Shown: positions 27,576-36,601, counted from the stretch's first letter. The stretch is DNA of 64,000 nt from Paenibacillus xylanexedens (GCF_007680605.1 NZ_VEIO01000001.1:2547276-2611275), one strand, 5' to 3'. Program-made: numbers and translations. Notes: generated from the sequence alone by a model not told the origin.

Positions 27576-28523
27576 TCAATCAGTCTTCCCGGGCGACTCC
27601 TCTTTCGATTCCTCCGTCTTGCGGGCCAGCGGAATCCCGTTTTGCTTGGCATACCAGGCCTCATAATGATGCACAGCCACACCTGCAAACGATGAATGTG
27701 AGGCACCGAGTTCAAACACCTTCTGCATCTCTTCGTCCATATTGCTGATGGGTTTGCGGAAAAAGGTCAGGTGATCTCCCTCGTGTGTGTCCGCGAGTTC
27801 TGCTCCAATCCAGACCTTCTTGCCCAGATCATCCGCTTCAGCCAACTCTTCCTTGGACAGATCGTACATCTGCTGCCCGCTGTCCCGATAAGCCATAATC
27901 GCAACCGCATCGAAACGGGAGATGACCCAGCGACTGAACGTTTCCTTGCCTCCAGCCGACTGACGGGCATCCAGCCAGAATGGAATCGCTGCGCTCATAT
28001 ACAGTCCTGCAGCCTTTCCAGCTTCCGTCCAGACCTCCATATTGTTCTGCCACTCGGCAATGACACTGCTCTCCTCGTTCTCCCAGCGTTTTAACTGGTA
28101 CGGCTCGACATCGAGCTGAATGCCTTCAAAGCGTTCATTCTTCGCAGAAGAAGAATTGTATGCCCGAACTCGTTCTATAAAAGCAAGTCCTTCTGCGCGG
28201 TTCTCGCGGTAAGCCCAGTCGGCATGACCATTCAGCGCGTGCACTTCGATCTCGGCATTGCTCGCAGCCGCAATGAACTTGCGATAAGCCGCATCGGGCA
28301 CCTCATCCTGAACTTGCAGGAAAATGGTATCCACGCCCTGTTCCTTGGAGAACGCGATAATCTCAGGTGTCTGCTTGATGATGATTGACGTATCCCACAG
28401 CCAGGTTGCCTTGTGTTCCTCATGCGAAAACCATTTGAACAGCCAGGACAGGAGCAGCAGGCAGAACACCACAGCCACAATAGCCCATTTAGCCTTACCT
28501 GCCCACTTGCCCTGTATTCTCAT
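27576..28523 (-). CDS. Membrane-anchored TIM-barrel protein, probable glycosidase of the exopolysaccharide operon
   Basis: 315 residues. One N-terminal membrane segment (about 13-32, WAIVAVVFCLLLLSWLFKWF) places the rest outside. The domain looks like a glycosidase-type barrel: DTIFLQVQDEVPDAAYRKFI, HALNGHADWA, FEGIQLDVEPYQL with an acidic pair (DVE) at the expected active-site strand, and FDAVAIMAYRDSG. I cannot assign a GH family. Its start is 8 bases after the dehydrogenase stop, so it is the last operon gene. It may trim or release the polymer outside the cell. Confidence 0.7.
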   Translation of the reverse strand: MRIQGKWAGKAKWAIVAVVFCLLLLSWLFKWFSHEEHKATWLWDTSIIIKQTPEIIAFSKEQGVDTIFLQVQDEVPDAAYRKFIAAASNAEIEVHALNGHADWAYRENRAEGLAFIERVRAYNSSSAKNERFEGIQLDVEPYQLKRWENEESSVIAEWQNNMEVWTEAGKAAGLYMSAAIPFWLDARQSAGGKETFSRWVISRFDAVAIMAYRDSGQQMYDLSKEELAEADDLGKKVWIGAELADTHEGDHLTFFRKPISNMDEEMQKVFELGASHSSFAGVAVHHYEAWYAKQNGIPLARKTEESKEESPGKTD

Positions 28524-28531
28524 CAGTCGCC

Positions 28532-29899
28532 TCAGACGAGAACCGCTTCACTTGGTGCAAACACAGGATGTTGTACCGAGTGACCGATCTTGTAAATGTG
28601 TGAATGATTGTACGTGCGGAATGCATTACGTGTATCCAGAATAGGTACACCCAGTTCCGCAATATCATAATAAGGCAAGTCGCTGTGGTTGGTGATCAGC
28701 ACGATGCAATCATACGTTTTGAACTGCTCCAGGTTAAAGGATTGGCTGTGTACCGTTTCGCCGTGTTTGTCCTTGAATGATTCTGCATGCGGGTCGTAAT
28801 AGTTAACGTTTGCGCCGCTTTCCTTGAACAGCTCGTATACTTCCAGTCCCGGTGATTCACGCAGATCGGCAATATTCGGTTTGTACGACATGCCGAGCAG
28901 GAGAATGTTCGATTTGCGAACAGACTTCGCGTATTCATTCAGGATCGTTGACGTTTTATTCAGTACATAGTACGGCATATTGTCATTGGTGGATTGCGCC
29001 AGTTCAATAAATTTACTATAAAAACGGAATCCTTTGGCCTTCCACGACAGATACATCGGGTCGAGCGGGATGCAGTGTCCGCCGATACCCGGACCTGGAT
29101 AGAATGGCATAAAGCCAAACGGTTTTGTCGCAGCCGCGTCAATAACCTCCCAAATATCGATGCCCATGCGGTCACACATCATCGCCATTTCATTCACGAA
29201 GGCAATGTTGACACTGCGGAATGTGTTTTCCAGTAGTTTGGACATTTCCGCTACTTTAGGTGAAGATACCGGAACTACAGTCTCTACATATTTGCTGTAC
29301 AGCGCTGTGCCAAGCTTCAGGCAAGCTTCGGTTGTACCGCCAATGACCTTCGGTGTATTAAACGTAGTGAAACGACCGTTGGATGGGTCCACTCGTTCAG
29401 GCGAGAAGCACAGGAAATAGTCTTTGCCCGCCTCATGTCCGATTTTGTCCAGCTCCTGCTGGATCAGCTCTTCCGTTGTACCTGGGTACGTCGTACTTTC
29501 CAATGTGATCAGCATGCCTGGTTTCATATGCAGTTTAATCTGATCCACAACCGTCTCGATGTAAGAGGTATCCGGGTCCTGATTTTCGCTGAGCGGCGTT
29601 GGTACGCAAATACTCAGTGCATCAATGACACGCAGCATGCTGTAGTCTGTTGTTGGCTGGAAACGGCCGCTTTGCATCACTTTTTTCAATTCGTCGGACG
29701 AAATATCGTGAATATAGGAATCCCCATTGTAGATGCTGTCGACTTTGGAAGCATCCAGGTCGATGCCAATGACGGTAAACCCTTGGTTGACCATCTCCAC
29801 CGCAAGGGGAAGGCCGACGTAACCGAGGCCGACAACGCCCAGTACTGCTTCTTTATTTTCGATCGCGTTCAGTAAAGTGTGAAATTGTTGATTCTCCAT
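28532..29899 (-). CDS. UDP-sugar 6-dehydrogenase (UDP-glucose / UDP-HexNAc dehydrogenase, WbpA/TuaD-like)
   Basis: 455 residues from ATG 29899 with GGAGGG 9 bases upstream. NAD-binding motif GVVGLGYVGLP near residue 22, then the central domain with MSKLLENTFRSVNIAFVNEM, catalytic segment GPGIGGHCIPLDP (the Cys takes the thiohemiacetal), and C-terminal domain with LLGMSYKPNIADLRESP. These enzymes oxidise UDP-glucose, UDP-GlcNAc or UDP-ManNAc twice to the uronic acid. The PGPGIGGHCIP form and 455-residue length lean to the HexNAc type, but I cannot fix the substrate. In this operon it should supply the charged sugar for the GT2 synthase. Confidence 0.92.
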   Translation of the reverse strand: MENQQFHTLLNAIENKEAVLGVVGLGYVGLPLAVEMVNQGFTVIGIDLDASKVDSIYNGDSYIHDISSDELKKVMQSGRFQPTTDYSMLRVIDALSICVPTPLSENQDPDTSYIETVVDQIKLHMKPGMLITLESTTYPGTTEELIQQELDKIGHEAGKDYFLCFSPERVDPSNGRFTTFNTPKVIGGTTEACLKLGTALYSKYVETVVPVSSPKVAEMSKLLENTFRSVNIAFVNEMAMMCDRMGIDIWEVIDAAATKPFGFMPFYPGPGIGGHCIPLDPMYLSWKAKGFRFYSKFIELAQSTNDNMPYYVLNKTSTILNEYAKSVRKSNILLLGMSYKPNIADLRESPGLEVYELFKESGANVNYYDPHAESFKDKHGETVHSQSFNLEQFKTYDCIVLITNHSDLPYYDIAELGVPILDTRNAFRTYNHSHIYKIGHSVQHPVFAPSEAVLV

Positions 29900-29954
29900 G
29901 ATATTCCCTCCGCGCAATATATTTGATGTTGCTTATATGAGCTGAACTAAGGGG

Positions 29955-30010
29955 ATTTACACGGACACTTCGATGACAGAATAACCTTCTGATCGCTGTT
30001 AATGTGTAAA
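29955..30010 (+). repeat. Dispersed repeat family, copy C (internally deleted)
   Basis: It begins TTTACACGGACACTTCGATG, continues ACAGAATAACCTTCTGATCGC, then ends in GTGTAAA, so both terminal inverted-repeat ends remain while the central hairpin seen in copies A and B is lost. It sits between the receiver-protein and dehydrogenase genes of the exopolysaccharide operon. Confidence 0.62.
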
Positions 30011-30075
30011 AAATTAGTTCAGATCATATAGATGTGGTTGTATTTAAGCGTTGTGACTGTAATTCTGCTTATTTG

Positions 30076-30879
30076 TTAGTGCAGGCAGCGTCTGATCCGG
30101 GCGTCCAGCTCCACAGGAGAGAACGGCTTGGTCATATAATCGTCTACCCCGCTGCTGAAACATTGGCTGATCGTCTGCTCCACCCGCTGTTCGGTCAACA
30201 CGACGATTTTCGGTGGTTGCTCCACCTCCAACTTCTGGATATGGTGAATGAATGGAAGCCCATCGATGCCGTACAGATTCAGCTCGGTCAGCACGAGGTC
30301 AGGTGTCACTTTCTCGATCAGGTCGAGTGCGGCGAGTCCATCCACCGCCTCGTAGGTTTCGTATCCTTGCATTTTTAAACGCAGCTGCAAAAATTCTCGA
30401 ACCGTCGGATCATTATCCACGATCAAAATCCGTTCGGGGTCATCCGCCGTATGTTCCAGCGTATAGATATGAATTTCCGATGAATCCACAAGCTTCGAAG
30501 ATTCGGCCATATGCTGAATCGTTGCCTTCGAAGGGCGCTCCCCTGGCGGGAAACTGGCCAGTGTAATCTGCGGATCAGCGCCGGGAGCACGCTCTTGCAA
30601 CTCATGCTTGATGCGAAGTCCTTCATAGTGAACCTCATCAAGCGTAAGCCCTGGAAGCAGCACAGCAATCGCCTTTGTATGACTATCCTGCCATACCTGG
30701 AACGACGTATATCCTGCCTGCTCCAGATGTGTCCTGACCTGCTGCTCCGGCTGAACCTGACCTGCACAGTGAATGAACATTAAGCCACAAGCTTCGGCAC
30801 CCGTTTCCTTCAATCCCTGTTCTACATTGCGGTACACATCAACGGCAGCCTCACGCTGCAATGTCGCCGTATTTGGCAT
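30076..30879 (-). CDS. Atypical receiver-domain protein with degenerate GGDEF-like N-terminus
   Basis: 267 residues from ATG 30879 (AAGGGTGG 8-9 bases upstream). Residues about 1-140 have the strand-helix pattern of a GGDEF domain (IAVLLPGLTLDEVHYEGLR, ITLASFPPGERPSKATIQH) but no GGDEF signature. Residues about 150-267 are a receiver domain: ILIVDNDPTVREFL, DLVLTELNLYGIDG, VVLTEQ and DDYMTKPFSP. The usual phospho-accepting Asp is Glu199 and the second acidic pocket residue is Asn156, while Lys251 and the Thr are kept. It therefore probably cannot be phosphorylated normally. Its place before the synthase genes suggests it controls polymer synthesis, as degenerate GGDEF proteins such as YdaK do in B. 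subtilis. Confidence 0.8.
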   Translation of the reverse strand: MPNTATLQREAAVDVYRNVEQGLKETGAEACGLMFIHCAGQVQPEQQVRTHLEQAGYTSFQVWQDSHTKAIAVLLPGLTLDEVHYEGLRIKHELQERAPGADPQITLASFPPGERPSKATIQHMAESSKLVDSSEIHIYTLEHTADDPERILIVDNDPTVREFLQLRLKMQGYETYEAVDGLAALDLIEKVTPDLVLTELNLYGIDGLPFIHHIQKLEVEQPPKIVVLTEQRVEQTISQCFSSGVDDYMTKPFSPVELDARIRRCLH

Positions 30880-30912
30880 GTTCTTTTCCACCCTTCTATA
30901 ATGTTGTTACAA

Positions 30913-32313
30913 TTAAGCCGCTTTGCTCGTTTCCTTGGATTCCTCAGACCAGCTTTGGCGGGTCATGGTGCCCCAGGAATTGTTGTTTTGCAAAAACTGA
31001 ATGTGTCCCTGCAATCTCCACAGCACGCCGAGCTGATGATACCCCACAAATTTCAGGGCGGAGTAGACAAGCATTTTGACCAGATCGGACAGCTTGTTAT
31101 ACCGTTTGAATGCAATCTCCTCCAGAATCAACGCCCCTACACTCAGCAGATATCCGCTCACCAAGTTCAGCAAGCCAAACAAAACGAGGATCGGCCACTG
31201 GGTCATGTCCAGAAGCACGTATCCAGCCAGAGCGATCAGTCCGGTAATACGGAAGTACGGATTCAGTGCTTCAAAAATAACGTTATATGGCATGGTGATT
31301 AACCCCATGACCTTATATTTCGGATTGAATAACATACCCCGATTTTCCAGCATGTTTTTCAGATTCCCGCGTCCCCAGCGTTTGCGCTGGCTGGACAAAA
31401 TGCGGTAAGAATCCGGTGCCTGTGTCCAGCACACCGCTTCAGGACAGAAGGCAACGCGGTATTTGAGTTTATTTTCGAGCATATAGCGGTGAAGCTTGAT
31501 AATGATGTTCATGTCCTCACCCGGATAACCGTCGCGGTATCCACCTACGGCAATCACAGCATCCTTACGGAACATGCCGAATGCGCCGGAGACGATGATC
31601 AGACCGTTCATATGACTCCAGCCGATCCGTCCGCCGAGGAAAGCTTTTAAATATTCGATAGATTGGAACATCGGCCAAATCTTGCGTGGCAAGGATACGT
31701 CCTGTACCGCACCGTTTTCGATTTTGCAGCCGTTGGCAATCCGGACATCCCCACCAATCGCAACGGTCTCTTCCGGATTCTCCATATACATGCGTGCCAT
31801 ACGGATCAAAGCGTCTTTCTCCAGAAGCGAATCGGCATCAATGGAAGAAATCAACGGATAGTGGGACAAGTTAATGCCTGCATTGAGGGAATCAGCCTTG
31901 CCGCCATTTTCCTTGTCAATCACATACAGATCCGGGAAGTCCGGGTTATGATAGATGCCACGAATCTTCTGACAAGAGATTTTTCCGCGAATCTGCGTAT
32001 TCGGCACCGGCTTCAGCCGGTATTCTTCCAATAACACCTTCAAGGTGGAGTCGTTCGAACCATCATTAATGACAATGACTTCATACGTTGGATAGTTCAG
32101 TGTCATGAGGCAGTTTACATTTTCAATAATCGTCAGTTCCTCGTTGTACGCAGGCACCAGCAGGGATACCGAAGGTACCAGTTCCGAGCCGGATAACGTG
32201 TTGTACTTGGAGTAATGTGACCTCCGGAAGATCGTCCAGATGTTACGAAATGATAAGGCCAGTATGGAAAAATAAAGCGTATTAACAAACACCACATAAT
32301 AGATGGCGACCAT
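30913..32313 (-). CDS. Membrane family-2 polysaccharide synthase (hyaluronan/PgaC-type glycosyltransferase)
   Basis: At least 466 residues. An N-terminal membrane segment, a GT-A catalytic domain and C-terminal membrane helices (about 345-420). Catalytic marks: VSLLVPAYNEE, VINDGSNDST, SIDADSLLEKDALI (DxD), GGYRDGYPGEDMNI (the acidic base ED), and SQRKRWGRGN (QxxRW). These features define processive synthases that polymerise and export at once. Start: an ATG at 32313 has no ribosome binding site, whereas GGAGGGG sits 6 bases before an in-frame CTG at 32343 that would add LRDLLLIYG, giving a better first helix; a CTG start is possible. It overlaps or abuts the HEAT-repeat gene. Confidence 0.9.
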   Translation of the reverse strand: MVAIYYVVFVNTLYFSILALSFRNIWTIFRRSHYSKYNTLSGSELVPSVSLLVPAYNEELTIIENVNCLMTLNYPTYEVIVINDGSNDSTLKVLLEEYRLKPVPNTQIRGKISCQKIRGIYHNPDFPDLYVIDKENGGKADSLNAGINLSHYPLISSIDADSLLEKDALIRMARMYMENPEETVAIGGDVRIANGCKIENGAVQDVSLPRKIWPMFQSIEYLKAFLGGRIGWSHMNGLIIVSGAFGMFRKDAVIAVGGYRDGYPGEDMNIIIKLHRYMLENKLKYRVAFCPEAVCWTQAPDSYRILSSQRKRWGRGNLKNMLENRGMLFNPKYKVMGLITMPYNVIFEALNPYFRITGLIALAGYVLLDMTQWPILVLFGLLNLVSGYLLSVGALILEEIAFKRYNKLSDLVKMLVYSALKFVGYHQLGVLWRLQGHIQFLQNNNSWGTMTRQSWSEESKETSKAA

Positions 32314-32335
32314 ACCGTAGATGAGTAATAAATCT

Positions 32336-33550
32336 CTAAGCAGTGTAATCCCCTCCTACTGTTGCAACGCCTGTGCGTTTTTTGGTTGTACGGTTTTCGC
32401 TGCCGCGAACCGGGCCAAAATAACGTTCGTACAGCAGTCTTTTTTTGTTATGTGCAATCATCTGCTCTACCGCCTTGTGGTCGGTTCCCGAATGCTGCAT
32501 CGTACTCTCAATCTGCTGCATCGCAATCTCGCGCTCCGCACCCGTTCCTTGTACCGCTGCCTGACACAAAGCCTCGAATCCCGGTTCGCCCAGTTTGCTT
32601 AGGCTTTCCGCACTGTTGTACCGAACTCTCCAGTCTTCATCGCGAAGTGCCTTGCGCAGCAGCGGAATGCTGCCTGATGCATGCTTCGAGCCAAGTGCCT
32701 GTACCACTTCGGCACGGACTTCCGGGTCCGAATCCTGAATCAGCTTCAGAATCGTCTCATCCTTGAGCGCCGGGCTTGCACTGAGATACAGTTTCACTGC
32801 TTCCGCCCGTACATCCTGATGCTCTGCTCCGACAAGTCTGTCGAGGGCAGGCATCACTTCTGGCACCGCTTGTCCCCACATGGCCACAAGTCCTACTTTG
32901 ACAAAATCAGGGTTACGATCCTCTAGCAATTCGATCAGTACACGACTTGTATCCAGATTTGCTTCGAGTAAGATATCTGCTGCGAGATGATGAATCGATT
33001 TACCTTTCGTTAAAAGCACGGTAAGCATATCTTTCAATTCCCCATGCCGGGTCGTACATCTTGCAATCGAACGTCCAATCATAATGGCCATCGGTCCCGG
33101 CTTTTCATCCTTGAGAAGTTCCATTAACCCCGGAACCGCTTCGGGACAACGCATGCCTCCGAGACGATATGCTGCATCAATCTGACGTCCATAACGCAGA
33201 CGTCCCAGCTCTTTCAGGTCATGCTCAACGAATCCGGCCTCGCGGCACAGTTCAATCAGCTTGTCACGATACTCTCCCTTGAACTGGTCAATCCATTCAA
33301 TCAGCTTGTCCTGAATAACCCGGCGTTCCAGCGGAGCCAGCTTGCCTGGCGGCAATTTGAGCGGACGGTTTTCCGTCAATGCGGTCTGCAAATACGTGAA
33401 ATAGTCTCGTTGCTTCATTTCATACAAAGCGGTTTTGCGTCGTTTGCCATTGTGGGACATTTTCATGGCAAACAGCACGATGACGCCCACAATCACAAGT
33501 GCGATACAGGCAATCAAAAACCAATAGGCCAAAGCCAAACTCTGGAACAT
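32336..33550 (-). CDS. Membrane-anchored HEAT-repeat protein of the exopolysaccharide operon
   Basis: 404 residues. One membrane segment at the N-terminus (about 8-28, AYWFLIACIALVIVGVIVLFA), then a charged region and about six HEAT/PBS-lyase type repeats (about 115-350), for example DSDPEVRAEVVQALGSKHASG and DEDWRVRYNSAESLSKLGEPG. HEAT repeats form scaffolds for protein-protein contact. With a single membrane anchor it probably sits on the cytosolic face next to the GT2 synthase, perhaps linking it to the receiver protein. It starts 47 bases after the GH-like gene, with AAGGAGG upstream. Confidence 0.85.
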   Translation of the reverse strand: MFQSLALAYWFLIACIALVIVGVIVLFAMKMSHNGKRRKTALYEMKQRDYFTYLQTALTENRPLKLPPGKLAPLERRVIQDKLIEWIDQFKGEYRDKLIELCREAGFVEHDLKELGRLRYGRQIDAAYRLGGMRCPEAVPGLMELLKDEKPGPMAIMIGRSIARCTTRHGELKDMLTVLLTKGKSIHHLAADILLEANLDTSRVLIELLEDRNPDFVKVGLVAMWGQAVPEVMPALDRLVGAEHQDVRAEAVKLYLSASPALKDETILKLIQDSDPEVRAEVVQALGSKHASGSIPLLRKALRDEDWRVRYNSAESLSKLGEPGFEALCQAAVQGTGAEREIAMQQIESTMQHSGTDHKAVEQMIAHNKKRLLYERYFGPVRGSENRTTKKRTGVATVGGDYTA

Positions 33551-33597
33551 GTGAAAAAGTCCTCCTTTTATACTCGCTTATGATGTTCTATGCTGAT

Positions 33598-35823
33598 TTA
33601 TTCGATCTGAAAACTAGGCATTTTTTCGTAGCTCTGCCGCATTTTTTCATAGCTTAACTTAAGTCTTTCGCTATATTCTACCTGCTCCCAAGGTTTCCAG
33701 CTGTAGACGGGTAAAGTTTTCAAATCCAGCGTTGATTGCTCGCCCCCAGGCCAGGATACCTGCTTCGTGGAACGATCCGTCAACCACGGAACCAGCGTGA
33801 TACCTTCAACGGTAGTCGTAGAAAACTCCCGGCCGTTTTTCAGCGGTCCGTATTCAATCGCCTGCAAGGAGCTCGGATCACCGAAGCCAAGAAGCATCCA
33901 CGGAATTCGCATCTCCACCTGATTGCCGTTATACTGCCAGGCTGTTAACGAATCACTGTCTGCCTGTCCTGGAGCTGTCGTGCCTCGCTTTAACATTCCC
34001 ACGTTCTCCGCCATGAATGGATGCGCTGAGCGGGTATCCGGCGGGGTCATCTTCAGACTGACAGCCAGTTCCCACGGATGGAACGGATCGGCTGACTTCA
34101 ATTGCTCGTCTGGGATCATGTTATATCCGTCCTTGCCATACAGACGCTGGTTGAAATCATAATCCTTGGCAATCTGTACCTGGGACTCGTTATCCTTGCC
34201 TAGTGTAATGACCGTTTCCAGTCCATCACTTAACGTTTTGCCTGACAACATGTTGCTTGGTTGACTGCCTCCGGTAAGGGTATCTGTTCCAATGCGAAGC
34301 ACAGTCTTCTCCGGGTCAAATGGCTGATTCAGCGTCAAGCCCACATAAAGATAAGCTTCATCATGGGTCATTTTCATCTCCTGAATACCATTCACCTGTC
34401 CCTGCCAGACCGTAACTTCTTCATCTTTCAGCTTGTCCCAATCATCCAGCTTGCCATCTATCGTCAGCTGTTCCTGTTTCCCTGGGTCCATGGCCAGCAG
34501 ACCAAACATCTTCTCGTTGGTTAACACGTTTAGCCAGTATGCCCGGCGATCTGCCGGAATTTCAAGCGGCATCGTGTTCCAGGTTTTTTTGAACCACTCA
34601 TCCTGCCACATGAACAGAATCGCTCCTGCATAGCCTTCATCATAGATATCCTGCGTAAGCGAAGCATCGATGTCTCCCTGCTGTACCTCGTTATGCCCGC
34701 CTTGATTTCGTCCACCCATGCCCAGATGAGATATCCCCAGTGAGGACGGCACACCATACTCTGTAATCATTACAGGCATATCGGAAAACTCGGCTTTTAG
34801 TTTTTGCAGATAGCTTTTGTACGTGTTGTACTCGCCTTTTTCATTCTTGATGGTTTGCAGTGTCTTATCTATGTGAAACAGATCCGGGTAATACGGGTAC
34901 ACGTGATAGGCAGCAAAATAACCCCCATCCCATGCTTCCGGCTGAATATGCCGTGCATCTACACTGACCATATCCTCCTCATAGAGCGGCTCGCCCGGAT
35001 GATCCAGCACATCGGTTGTAACCCAGTTGGTAAACGTCATCGGATGTTCCCATCCATACTTTTTCTCCTGAACCGCCGTGTAGTCCAGCAGCTCTGCTAA
35101 CCAATTTTCAAACGGTGATGCTGCTGCACTCCCGGAAAAGTGAACACCTTTGTACTGCGGCACATCCGCATGCACCTTATTGGTGTTGTCCACCATCCCC
35201 GGGTCCCACTCGGTACCTACATGCCAAGCCATCAAGTATTTTCCGGCATTGGTTCTGTATTTACCGCTGGACTCTCCGTTCTTGGCAGGAATGTCCGCAT
35301 CGCCGTACACGGCAGATACCGCCTTTTCTATCTCCTGCTTGAACCTCTGTTCAATATGATCGGCGTAGGCATCCTGCTTTTCAATCAATTCCTCCTCGGG
35401 TGACCATATGCCTTGTATAAAATATAGCGGCTGCTCCCGGCCGCGATTATAATCGACCAGTGCGGAGTAAAAAATCGGCTGGTGGACGGTATAGACCCGA
35501 ATCACATTCGCGCCCAAATCCTGAATCTGCTCGAACCAGCGCAGGTAATCCTCCTCGGTGAGCGGAAACTCTCCCGGGTAATGTCCCGGCGAAGTGGCCC
35601 CCAGGTTCACCCCTTTAACGAACATTTCCTTCCACGTTCCATCCGGCCCGTATTGCATGAACCGGTCTCCATCGGTCTTGAATTTCATTTCCGTGCCGTT
35701 CTCCGCTGTATACGTAACAAGCTTTGGCTGCATGTAATGCCATCCGGCAAGTATTCCGCCAGTCACCACCAAGGCGCCTGTCAAAGCTGTCAGTAACCAG
35801 CGTCTTCGTCGTTGTCTGCTCAT
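33598..35823 (-). CDS. Membrane-anchored GH5-like (clan A) glycosidase, first gene of the exopolysaccharide operon
   Basis: 741 residues with one N-terminal membrane segment (about 8-27). The barrel (about 60-450) shows FVKGVNLGATSPGHYPGEFP at its start, DLGANVIRVYTVHQP, AWHVGTEWDPGM with a candidate acid/base Glu, and MITEYGVPSSLG with a candidate nucleophile Glu, a clan GH-A layout. The C-terminal part (about 480-720) looks like a beta-sandwich carbohydrate-binding domain (IDGKLDDWDKL, AYLYVGLTL). Likely role (inference): hydrolyse, trim or bind the polymer outside the membrane. The start ATG at 35823 has AGAGGTGA at 13-15 bases, rather far. A structured leader precedes it. Confidence 0.82.
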   Translation of the reverse strand: MSRQRRRRWLLTALTGALVVTGGILAGWHYMQPKLVTYTAENGTEMKFKTDGDRFMQYGPDGTWKEMFVKGVNLGATSPGHYPGEFPLTEEDYLRWFEQIQDLGANVIRVYTVHQPIFYSALVDYNRGREQPLYFIQGIWSPEEELIEKQDAYADHIEQRFKQEIEKAVSAVYGDADIPAKNGESSGKYRTNAGKYLMAWHVGTEWDPGMVDNTNKVHADVPQYKGVHFSGSAAASPFENWLAELLDYTAVQEKKYGWEHPMTFTNWVTTDVLDHPGEPLYEEDMVSVDARHIQPEAWDGGYFAAYHVYPYYPDLFHIDKTLQTIKNEKGEYNTYKSYLQKLKAEFSDMPVMITEYGVPSSLGISHLGMGGRNQGGHNEVQQGDIDASLTQDIYDEGYAGAILFMWQDEWFKKTWNTMPLEIPADRRAYWLNVLTNEKMFGLLAMDPGKQEQLTIDGKLDDWDKLKDEEVTVWQGQVNGIQEMKMTHDEAYLYVGLTLNQPFDPEKTVLRIGTDTLTGGSQPSNMLSGKTLSDGLETVITLGKDNESQVQIAKDYDFNQRLYGKDGYNMIPDEQLKSADPFHPWELAVSLKMTPPDTRSAHPFMAENVGMLKRGTTAPGQADSDSLTAWQYNGNQVEMRIPWMLLGFGDPSSLQAIEYGPLKNGREFSTTTVEGITLVPWLTDRSTKQVSWPGGEQSTLDLKTLPVYSWKPWEQVEYSERLKLSYEKMRQSYEKMPSFQIE

Positions 35824-35847
35824 GACTTCTGATTGCTCACCTCTCTA

Positions 35848-35911
35848 GTATGCATCCTGCTTCCCCATAGATTAGGTTCATGCACCGCACAAACCCATGC
35901 AGGAAACATAC
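35848..35911 (-). promoter_or_regulatory. Structured leader upstream of the exopolysaccharide operon
   Basis: Nested pairings: GTATG (35848-35852) with CATAC (35907-35911), CCTGC (35856-35860) with GCAGG (35899-35903), and GGTT (35875-35878) with AACC (35892-35895). It lies 25 bases before the first operon gene. It does not match the GEMM c-di-GMP riboswitch consensus I know. It may be a translational or transcriptional control element. Confidence 0.4.
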
Positions 35912-36587
35912 GATCATTCCGCTTCGGATGTCCGCTTGGTAGAGATGTCAGCGGTGTAGTTCTCACTATAGCGCTAAGCCTCCGCATTGTAACTAGGCTG
36001 ATGGAAGCAAACATGATATGGAACGTTCTGCCCATACTCAGACCGTTGAGCCACCCGCCAGCACACCAAGGCAACAATTCCGTTTGCGGTCTTTTTACAT
36101 TCGTGATCTGCCGAAAAGCACAGATGAACGTCCTGCTTATCCTGCACATCTTCACGTAATATTGTTATGTGCAACGCGGATGCAGGCACTCTTCCCCCGA
36201 AAAACATATACCTCATTAAACGCGAGTAACATTTTAAAGTTTCGCGTTTTTTACAGTATTAACCATAAAGATTACAAAATTGATACTATAGTCCGATAAC
36301 GCATCACTGAAAATCCGCGTCCTATCAAGGTTTTCTGAAAAGTACTGAAAATGAAAAAAGGACATCAGTCCCCCTATCTAGGACTCTATCCATGAACGAC
36401 ACTTTTACAAAAATCAAAATGAACTAGCGGTCATCACCCGGAGGTCATAGATCTCTCACATTAAATGTAAAAAAGCACATCTTATTTCCTATTTCTCGCA
36501 CCTAGCCTGCCCAGCGTATAATTGTGTCCAATTTGCAAAATAATTCCGGTTGCCGCATTTTGAATTGTCCTTTATGCTTATAAAACA
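35912..36587. other. Long intergenic region between two divergent operons
   Basis: No convincing gene. Small hairpins are present: AACGCGA/TCGCGTT (36219-36248) followed by TTTT on the plus strand, and GGAC-TGAT-GTCC followed by six T on the minus strand (about 36354-36371), which may act as an attenuator in the exopolysaccharide leader. Open frames here lack ribosome binding sites. Confidence 0.5.
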
Positions 36588-36601
36588 AGAACACTTGTTC
36601 C
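36588..36601 (+). promoter_or_regulatory. LexA (SOS) box upstream of the Y-family polymerase
   Basis: GAAC-ACTT-GTTC at 36589-36600 is a perfect match to the Bacillus LexA/DinR core GAAC-N4-GTTC, 92 bases before the polymerase start codon. Confidence 0.88.

Noticed and set aside
35824..36180. c-di-GMP (GEMM) riboswitch upstream of the exopolysaccharide operon
   Set aside because: The idea fits the gene content, but I could not find the conserved GEMM sequence blocks on the minus strand.
35820..36299. Open frames on both strands upstream of the exopolysaccharide operon
   Set aside because: No ribosome binding sites, no recognisable family, and overlapping frames on both strands; the region is better read as leader and promoter DNA.
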